64,000 nt of DNA from JBDTNL01 sp039933785 (lineage in GTDB: Bacteria; Acidobacteriota; Thermoanaerobaculia; Multivoradales; JAGPDF01), in contig JBDTNL010000003.1 of NCBI GenBank assembly GCA_039933785.1, positions 1 through 64,000 of the forward strand. The letters are read 5' to 3'. Numbering within the stretch: position 1 is the stretch's first letter; each line of letters starts with the position of its first letter. This document shows positions 56,270 through 64,000 of the stretch, one piece after another. The translations under genes were made by a program, and so were the position numbers. The notes beneath the pieces are model-generated. The model saw nothing but the letters and a program-made list of their open reading frames with translations, did no database searches and was not told the DNA's origin.

Positions 56270-56730
56270 TGAGTAGCCACGATTCCGAATTGATCCGACT
56301 GCTGCACGGCGAGTTGCCGCCGGCCGAAGCCAAGGCGCTCAGCCAGCGTCTCGAGCGCGAGCCGGCGCTGCTGGCCGAGTATCGAAAGCTGGAGTGGGCG
56401 TGGACTCACCTTGGTCCGGATCCCGCCGCCCTGCCACGCCCGGGTTTTGCGACCTCGGTGATGGCCCAGGCGAGAGGCGCGTCGTCACCCGCCGCGGGCC
56501 TCGAGTGGTCGTTCGCGCCCGTGTGGGCGAAGGTTGCCGCCATCGTCGCGCTGCTGGTCGGGGCGGTGTTGGGCTCTGGCCTGGCCCTCTCGGGCACCGA
56601 CCGTCCCGATCCGGCCTCCGACACCGAGGCCATGATCTCCTCACAGCTCACCATGGCCGACAGCTATGAAACAGCCCTCCAATCGCCGGCAGGCTTGGGG
56701 GGGGACGACGATCAGGGGGGCCGTCCGTGA
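56266..56730 (+). CDS. Anti-sigma factor, single-pass membrane protein
   Basis: A 154-residue protein. The N-terminal cytoplasmic part (SHDSELIRLLHGELPPAEAKALSQRLEREPALLAEYRKLE) has the zinc-finger-less anti-sigma pattern, followed by a transmembrane helix at about residues 88-110 (VWAKVAAIVALLVGAVLGSGLALSG) and a short periplasmic tail. ATG 56266 overlaps the sigma factor stop (ATGATGA; ATG 56269 is also possible) with GGGGAGAGG just upstream. It presumably binds the preceding ECF factor and releases it on envelope signals. Confidence 0.85.
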   Translation: MMSSHDSELIRLLHGELPPAEAKALSQRLEREPALLAEYRKLEWAWTHLGPDPAALPRPGFATSVMAQARGASSPAAGLEWSFAPVWAKVAAIVALLVGAVLGSGLALSGTDRPDPASDTEAMISSQLTMADSYETALQSPAGLGGDDDQGGRP

Positions 56731-57272
56731 AACGCTGGTGGCTCTTGATCGCGCTCCTGCTCTCGACGGGGATCAACGTTGGGATCCTGGCGACGTTGTT
56801 GACGCAGCATTTTCACAAGCCGGCGGCCGCGAGCAGCTCGGTGTCTCCGCTCGATGGCGTGGCGGACGTCGGGCAGCGCCCGAACCTCGGCCCCTTGGCC
56901 GATCGCCTGGGACTTCGAGGCGCGGCGCGAACCCGCTTCATGGAGATGCAGGAGAGCTTCGTCACCGGCATGCGCGAGCAGCGCTTCCACCTGAAGCAGC
57001 TCCAGGCCGAGCTCCGCTCCGAGTTGCTCTCCGAACACCCCGATCGCGACCGCATCGAGCCGCTCACCAAGCAGCTCGGCGAAGCCTACGGCAGCCTGGA
57101 TCGCGCCCTGGCGGAGAACATCCTCGCTTCGCGCGCGGTGTTGACCCCAGAACAGCAGATGCAATACCTACGCTTCGTCGGGGCGCGTCTGCAGCAGCTG
57201 CGCGGTGATCGCCCCGCGGCTGAGCGACCACAGCGTGAGCGACTGAGACCGTTCCGGCGCCGGCCGGGGTGA
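56727..57272 (+). CDS. Spy/CpxP-like periplasmic protein
   Basis: A 181-residue protein with an N-terminal signal anchor (LLIALLLSTGINVGILATLL). The rest is helical with an LTPEQQMQYL motif near the C-terminus, matching the LTxxQ repeat of Spy/CpxP/ZraP proteins that bind unfolded proteins or metal and modulate envelope stress signalling. GTG 56727 overlaps the anti-sigma stop (GTGA). It is the likely third gene of the sigma operon and may be the sensor arm that controls the anti-sigma protein. Confidence 0.82.
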   Translation: MKRWWLLIALLLSTGINVGILATLLTQHFHKPAAASSSVSPLDGVADVGQRPNLGPLADRLGLRGAARTRFMEMQESFVTGMREQRFHLKQLQAELRSELLSEHPDRDRIEPLTKQLGEAYGSLDRALAENILASRAVLTPEQQMQYLRFVGARLQQLRGDRPAAERPQRERLRPFRRRPG

Positions 57273-57314
57273 GGCCTACACCAGCTCGATGTTGACGCGC
57301 CGTGCGTAGCGGGC

Positions 57315-57343
57315 AAAAAAGACCCCGCCACAACGGGGCGGGG
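57315..57343 (-). terminator. Rho-independent terminator-like hairpin, minus strand
   Basis: Stem CCCCGCC (57337-57343 read as minus) pairs with GGCGGGG (57323-57329) across a 7-nt loop; on the minus strand it is followed after two bases by six T residues (57315-57320). No minus-strand gene ends here, so it may stop transcripts reading through from the 58722-62440 operon. On the plus strand there is no U-tract. Confidence 0.6.
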
Positions 57344-57444
57344 TTAGGAGGGAGGAGTGGGCAATGCGCTTGCTCTTGCCCCTTCACTTTCTTGTACGGA
57401 AACGAGGCGCAGAGTGTTTGCGGGCGGTTTGCTACCATGCCTGA

Positions 57445-58721
57445 ATGCCTCGTTTTTTGGCGCTCGCCGCCGTCTTGGCGATGATTTCGACGCCGAGTCT
57501 CGCCGCGGATCCGGTGCTCGCGGCGGCTGGAGACATCGCGTGCGACCCGGGGGATGTCGATTTCAACGGCGGCCTGGGCACCGCGACGCGCTGCCGGATG
57601 GCGGCCACCGCGGCGCTGGCGGCCAGTTGGGCACCCGACGCGGTGTTGGTGTTGGGCGACTTGCAGTACGAGGACGGGGCGTTGGCGAAGTATCAGCAGT
57701 CGTATGACGCCTCGTGGGGGCAGTTCCTGGCCAAGACGTTTCCGGCGCCCGGGAACCATGACTATGGGCAGCCCGGAGCCGCCGGGTACTACGCGTATTT
57801 TGGTGCGCGGGCCGGCGATCCTGCGAAGGGCTGGTACAGCTACGATCTCGGGACGTGGCATCTCGTCGCGCTGAATTCGAACTGCGCCGCGATCGGCGGC
57901 TGTGGCGCCGGATCGCCTCAGGAGACGTGGCTGCGGGCCGATCTGGCGGCGCATCCGGGTGTCTGCACGCTCGCGTACTGGCACCATCCACGATTCTCGT
58001 CCGGCGCGCACGGAAACGACCCGACCTTCGACGCCTTCTGGCGGGATCTCTACCGCGTGGGCGCCGACGTTGTCTTGGTGGGTCACGACCATCTCTACGA
58101 ACGCTTTCATCGCCAGACTCCGTGGGCGGTGGCCGACGTATCGGCGCCGCGTCAGTTCACGGTGGGTGTCGGCGGCAAGCAATTGGTGCAGCCGAGTTCC
58201 GTGCAGCCGAACAGTGCTGTACGGGTGAGCTCGACGCTCGGCGTCTTGAAGCTGACTCTGCAGACGGGGGCGTATTCCTGGGCGTTCTTCGGCGACGCCG
58301 GGGGTGCGGCGCTCGACAGTGGCACGACCGCCTGTCATCTGCCGGCGCATCCGCGGGCGGCCGACTACTTCACGATCACGCCTTGCCGTATCGCGGACAC
58401 CCGCGGTCCGGCCGGCGCCTCGGGGTCGCCGGCGCTTGCCTCCGGCGTGGTGCGGGCCTTCCCGGTTGCCGGATTGTGTGGCGTACCCGCATCCGCGGTG
58501 GCCGTCACGATCAATGCGACGGCGGTGCAGCCCACCGCCGGAGGGGACTTGCGGCTCTATCCGCGAAGCGATGTGGTGGCGAACACCAGCGTGGTGAGCT
58601 TTCGCGCCGGCACGACGCGTGCCGGCAGCGCGGTGATCGCGCTCGGCGTCGATGGGCAGCTCGCCGCGTACCCGGCGATGCCCCCGGGTACTCAGGTGAA
58701 CTTGGTGCTCGACGTGACCGG

Positions 58722-58737
<16 letters not shown>
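57445..58737 (+). CDS. Secreted metallophosphoesterase with DVxGYF C-terminal domain
   Basis: A 430-residue protein with signal peptide (LALAAVLAMISTPSLA). Residues about 25-285 are a calcineurin-like phosphoesterase with AAGDIAC, LGDLQYEDG, GNHDYG, AYWHHPRFS and GHDHLYER; all five metal-binding motifs are intact. The final 120 residues (FTITPCRIADTR to VLDVTGYFVE) are the domain shared with the proteins ending at 20450 and 39483. It should hydrolyse phosphate esters outside the inner membrane. Its last 16 nt overlap the 3' end of the convergent dipeptidase gene. Confidence 0.93.
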
Positions 58738-59947
<1,210 letters not shown>

Positions 59948-59951
<4 letters not shown>

Positions 59952-62440
59952 CGTTCATCCTCCACGGAAAGAGCGGCGACTCGAGGCGTAACCCCCGCCG
60001 CCGGACGGTCGCAGGCGGAAAAGAAGTCACGGGCGACCAGGGAGGGATCTCCCACCAGAGCTGCGGCGCCACCTGCTTCGAGCCAGTCGGCGGGCAGGTG
60101 ATCGCGGTAGGGCGGTTGCAGGAACCGGCGGTCGAAGAGCGCGATCACACCGACGTCCGTGGGTGACCGGATCAGGCGCCCGGCTGCCTGCACCACACGG
60201 GTCATACCGGGCACCACGAACGAATACTCGAAGCCGCGCTCGAAGCGTTCCTGATAGTAGGTCTTGAGGAGCTCGATCTCGAGCGATATGCCCGGCAAGC
60301 AGGGGCCCACGACCGCGACCGCGCGGAGCATCTCCCCCGGGTAGTCGACACCCTCGGCAAAGACGCCACCCGCCACCGCCAACAGCAGCACGTCGCCGAG
60401 CAGGGCGGTTCTCAGGGTCTCGAGGATCGCCTCGCGGCCGGCGTCGTTGTCGGCGCGGCGCTGCACCAGCACCCTCTTCGTGCGCGGCTTGAGCAGCTCG
60501 CCGACCTGCGCCAGGAAGTCGTAGCTCGGAAACAGCGCCAGGCAGTTGCCGGGCACCGCGTCGGTGAAGGCACCCAGTCGCTCGGCAATGCGGGCCACAT
60601 GTAGCGGGCGCTCTTTCCAGGTAGTGGTGACCGTGCTGTCGACTACCACGCGACGGTTCTCGACCGGGAACGGGTTGGGAATCTCGAGGCTGGTGGTGCG
60701 GCTGGCATCGAAGCCGAGCAGATCGCGGTAGAACGCGGTGGGCGACAAGGTCGCCGAGAGTCCGATCACCGAGTGCGCGCGGTTCAGCACCCCGCCGAGG
60801 AAGCGGCTGGGGTCGCGACAGAAGATCCGCAGCCGGGCCTCGCCACCGCGCATCTCGACGCAGCGGGAGAACGCCGCATCGGCCGCCAGCAGCCCGTTGA
60901 GGAATCGGAGCACGTCGAAGTACAGGCCGACGAAGGGATCATCGGGACGGAAGCTCTTGGTCTGACGCTGGAACTCGAGGTAGTCGATGAACGCCGCGTC
61001 GAACCGTGGACGCAACTGCCAGAGGGCGTCCTCCGGCAGCGCCGCCTCCATGGCCTGTTGTCCGGGCGGCCCTTCCTCGAGCGCGCTATGCACTGTGCGT
61101 TCGATGAGTAGCGCGAGCTCGAGGCAGAGATCCTCGATCTGTTGATGCACCGGCTCGCGTCCCATTCGCATCGCCTCGGCGGCGGCTCGCGCTGCCGCGG
61201 CGTCGAGCTCGGGGCTCCAGTAGCCGCGGCCGCGTTCGACCAGGTTGTGGATCTCGTCGATGACCAGGATGGTGTCCGAGAGATCGGCTTCGGCGGCGAA
61301 GGCGCCGAGCGCAACGTAGGGGTCGAAGGCGTAGTTGTAGTCGCACACCGTGACTTGCACCTTGTGCTCGAGGTCCAGGCTGACCTCGAAGGGGCAAGCC
61401 TCGGCCTGCTTGGCTGCGGCGTAGATCGCTTCGGGATCGAGCGTCGCCCGCTCGGCGAGCAGGCGGGGAACGAGCTGCGTCGATTCCAGCTTCGCGAAGT
61501 AGTCCTTGGCGAAGCGGCAGTACTCCTCGTGGCAGAGGATCTCGTCGTTGGCGCACATCTTGGATTTCGCGCGCAGGCGCATGGCCTTGAAATCGTTGCT
61601 GCTGTTGAGCAACTTCAACACCGCGGTCGCCATGTCCTGCTGCAGGGTCTTGGCGGTCAGCACGTAGACTTTCTTCTCGGCGAGGAGCGCCCGCCGCACC
61701 GCTGGGTAGAGCGCGGCGACGGTTTTACCGATCCCGGTCGTGGCTTGCACCAGCAAGTGCTCACCACGCTCGACCGCGCCGTCGACCGCGGCCACGATTG
61801 CCTCTTGCCCGGGCCGCATCTCGCGATAGGGGAAGCGCAGAGTCTCGCCCGCTGCGCGCCGCTTGAACCCCGCCTGGCGCTCGCCTTCGAAAGTGCGCAG
61901 AATCTGATTGAGGCGGCGTTTGACCTGAGCTTCGAGATTCTCGAAGTCTGGCTTCAACGGTTCGCGGACCACTTCGTCGCTGCCGATTTCGATCAGCACG
62001 AGCTCGGCGGCGATGTCCACGGGCGTCTCGGACTCACCCCCGTGGTTGTGCTGGCGATGCAGCATCCAGGCGTAGAGCAGCGCCTGACGCTCGTAGATCT
62101 CGCGCTGGGTGGCGGAGAGCTGCCCGCCTCGCCGCACCGATTTAATCTCCTCGACGACCAGGGCTCCGTCCGAGCCCTTGCGGAGTCCGTCCAGACGCCC
62201 CTGCAGGCGGACTTGCCAGCCGCGGTGCTCGAACTCGAACACCAGCACGACCTCGCGGCGGTAGGAGGGATCGTGCTCGAGTGCGCCTTCCTGATAGTGC
62301 GAGTGGATGGCCTGTCCCAGCCATAGGCGCTCGTAGCCGCCCCGGTTGCCGAACCCGATGTGGCGCAGGAGCGCCGTGTCCAGGAGGTCGGCGACCGAGA
62401 GATCGATGCGCAGATGTTCAGCGTCGAGGCGCGGCGGCAC
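59948..62440 (-). CDS. PD-(D/E)XK nuclease - XPD/DinG-type helicase fusion
   Basis: An 830-residue protein. The N-terminal domain (residues about 60-185) has a PD-(D/E)XK nuclease signature: LQGRLDGL with Asp84, then VVEEIKS with Glu98 and Lys100, like Cas4/RecB-type nucleases. The helicase part has Walker A TTGIGKT (234-240), four iron-sulfur Cys (296, 303, 308, 349), DEIH (395-398) and late motifs LSATLS, VVQAAGRLIRS. It is a superfamily 2 Rad3/XPD-like 5'-3' helicase. GTG 62440 is the start. It may act in repair or replication-fork processing. It is translationally coupled to the M19 dipeptidase gene. Confidence 0.9.
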
Positions 62441-62521
62441 GGCGCAATGATACGGCGAGCCGCGGGTCGGCGGTTTTGATACCGTGGTCTTACATCCCGT
62501 CACATCTCGGAGGACATGGAC

Positions 62522-64000
62522 ATGTTGAGAGCCTCGCGCCCGTTCGTCATCCCACTGCTCGCCGCCGCCTGCCTGTTGGCTGCGCCTGGCAGCCTCCAGG
62601 CCGCCCCCAAAGCGGGCCCAGCCTCTGCCGCGGCGCCAGGCCTCGACCCCGATCTGTTCTCGGGCTTCAAGGCGCGCAATATCGGGCCGGCGGGAATGAG
62701 CGGCCGCGTCACCTCGGTCGAGGGCCTGAGCGCCAATCCGGACGTGCTCTACGTCGGCGCGGCGACGGGCGGAGTGTGGAAGTCGACTAACGGCGGGCTG
62801 ACCTTCGCGCCGATCTTCGACGATCAGCCCGTACACGCGATCGGCGCCATCGCCGTGGTGCAATCGAATCCTGATGTCGTGTGGGTCGGCACCGGCGAAG
62901 GCAACGTTCGTAACAGCGCGTCGGTGGGCGAGGGTATCTTCCGCTCTTTGGACGGTGGCAAGACCTGGGCGCGCATGGGACTCGAGAAGACCGAGCGCAT
63001 CCATCGCATCCTGATTCACCCACGGAATCAGGACATCGTCTGGGCTTGCGCGCTCGGCCGCGAGTGGGGCGAGAACCCCGAACGCGGTGTGTTCAAGAGC
63101 ACCGACGGCGGCAAGACCTGGAACAAGGTCCTGTATGTGGACGAGAAGACCGGTTGCGGCGACCTCGCTCTGGACCCGCACAATCCGGACCGCCTGATCG
63201 CCAACATGTGGCAGTTCCGCCGCTGGCCCTGGGTCTTCAAGTCCGGCGGCCCGGGCTCGGCCATGTACGTCACCGCCGATGGCGGCGCCACTTGGAAGAA
63301 GCTGCAGCAGGAAGATGGTCTGCCCGAGGGCGAGCTCGGTCGCATGGGGATCGCCTTCGCGGCCTCGAGCCCGGGCACGGTATACGCGCTGGTCGAGGCC
63401 AAGAAGAGCGCCTTGCTGCGTTCGGACGATTCCGGTTCGACCTGGAAGACGGTGAACGATCACACCAACATCGCCGCCCGGCCGTTTTACTTCTGCGATC
63501 TGCGGGTCGATCCCCAGGATGCGAAGCGGATCTACAGCTTGCACTACACGGTGGATCTCTCGGAGGACGGCGGCAAGTCGTTCAAGGGCTTGCCGGGCAT
63601 GCGCAGCATCCACGGCGACATGCACGCCATCTGGATCGACCCCGCGGACACCGAGCATCTCTGGGTCGGCGACGATGGCGGTATCGCCGAGAGCCGCGAT
63701 CGAGGCAAGACCTTTCGCTTCGCCGCCAATCTGCCCTTGGCCCAGTTCTACCATGTGCAGGTGGACAACGAGCTGCCGTACAACGTGTACGGTGGGCTGC
63801 AGGACAACGGTTCGTGGCGCGGTCCCTCGGCGATCTGGCAGCAGGGCGGAATCACCAACGATCAGTGGGTCGTGGTCGGCGGGGGCGACGGATTCGAGAC
63901 CTTGCCGAGCGCGAAGGACTCGAACCTGGTCTACGCCGAGTCGCAGGGCGGCGAGCTCCAGCGCGTCGACGTTCGCACGGGCGAATTCCGCGGCGTGAAG
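62522..64000 (+). CDS. BNR/VPS10-type beta-propeller protein (3' end outside window)
   Basis: Starts at ATG 62522 (GGAGG at 62509-62513 is eight bases upstream; an ATG at 62516 would be too close) and runs off the right edge after 493 codons with no stop. It has a signal peptide (FVIPLLAAACLLAAPGSLQA) and repeated propeller blades with Asp-box-like motifs: GVWKSTNGGLTF, GIFRSLDGGKTW, GVFKSTDGGKTW, AMYVTADGGATW, LLRSDDSGSTWK. The region GPAGMSGRVTSVEG and FKARNIGP are typical of acidobacterial sortilin/VPS10-like glycosyl-hydrolase-annotated proteins of about 1000 residues. No catalytic site is identifiable; it is probably exported and carbohydrate or protein binding. Confidence 0.88.
   Translation, partial: MLRASRPFVIPLLAAACLLAAPGSLQAAPKAGPASAAAPGLDPDLFSGFKARNIGPAGMSGRVTSVEGLSANPDVLYVGAATGGVWKSTNGGLTFAPIFDDQPVHAIGAIAVVQSNPDVVWVGTGEGNVRNSASVGEGIFRSLDGGKTWARMGLEKTERIHRILIHPRNQDIVWACALGREWGENPERGVFKSTDGGKTWNKVLYVDEKTGCGDLALDPHNPDRLIANMWQFRRWPWVFKSGGPGSAMYVTADGGATWKKLQQEDGLPEGELGRMGIAFAASSPGTVYALVEAKKSALLRSDDSGSTWKTVNDHTNIAARPFYFCDLRVDPQDAKRIYSLHYTVDLSEDGGKSFKGLPGMRSIHGDMHAIWIDPADTEHLWVGDDGGIAESRDRGKTFRFAANLPLAQFYHVQVDNELPYNVYGGLQDNGSWRGPSAIWQQGGITNDQWVVVGGGDGFETLPSAKDSNLVYAESQGGELQRVDVRTGEFRGVK

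Overview
This window is very GC-rich, tightly packed bacterial chromosome. Genes abut or overlap by 4 nt in several operons, no gene-free stretch exceeds 300 nt (the longest is about 250 nt), and I see no rRNA, tRNA, insertion sequence, phage gene or CRISPR array. The gene set suggests Acidobacteriota, perhaps a Thermoanaerobaculia-like lineage: Hanks-type kinases fused to TPR or sensor modules, DUF885, a BNR/VPS10-type beta-propeller protein, TonB-plug-like phrases typical of acidobacterial receptors, and long repeat proteins sharing one C-terminal domain. The taxonomic call is inference.

Layout. 1-1659 TldD/TldE-type proteases. 1719-9833 a six-gene DUF4159-MoxR-DUF58-BatA-DUF4175-GATase-like membrane operon. 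9841-10353 (minus) a haem-motif lipoprotein. 10467-14005 phosphoketolase plus acetate kinase. 14120-16914 a small membrane protein and a Ser/Thr kinase with FlgO-like and TPR regions. 17094-20450 a secreted protein with 14 kelch-like repeats. 20464-21613 (minus) a two-gene split-borosin RiPP locus. 21717-23507 (minus) a DUF885 peptidase-like protein. 23621-25534 a Ca2+/H+ antiporter and an SDR. 25560-29158 (minus) a membrane glycosyltransferase-like protein and an ABC-F ATPase. 29409-35779 two unrecognised exported proteins and a PBP1b-type transglycosylase/transpeptidase. 35794-39483 a secreted protein with 16 propeller repeats. 39608-40245 a scrapyard of a truncated sigma-like gene, an orphan antitoxin and a broken PIN toxin. 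40394-44707 a UvrA and an FHA-RDD protein. 44749-48458 MauE-like, thioredoxin-like, beta-barrel and SnoaL-like genes. 48468-52108 (minus) a Fic protein with apparent operators, then LuxC- and LuxE-like genes. 52200-57272 a cupredoxin, a sensor/pseudocyclase/kinase, an ECF sigma factor, an anti-sigma factor and a Spy-like protein. 57445-58737 a metallophosphoesterase. 58722-62440 (minus) a nuclease-helicase fusion coupled to an M19 dipeptidase. 62522-64000 a truncated BNR/VPS10 propeller protein.

Most notable is 20464-21613. The 260-residue protein carries the signature blocks and catalytic tyrosines and arginine of the borosin alpha-N-methyltransferases (OphMA/SonM family). The 119-residue protein encoded 7 nt upstream has a helical borosin-binding-like N-terminus followed by a core with eight Ile-Val-Lys units. 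This is a split borosin with an unusual cationic, repetitive core. The other notable theme is a roughly 120-residue C-terminal domain (PCR-x-x-D-x-R ... DV-x-GYF) shared by three otherwise unrelated exported proteins, which is probably a sorting or surface module.
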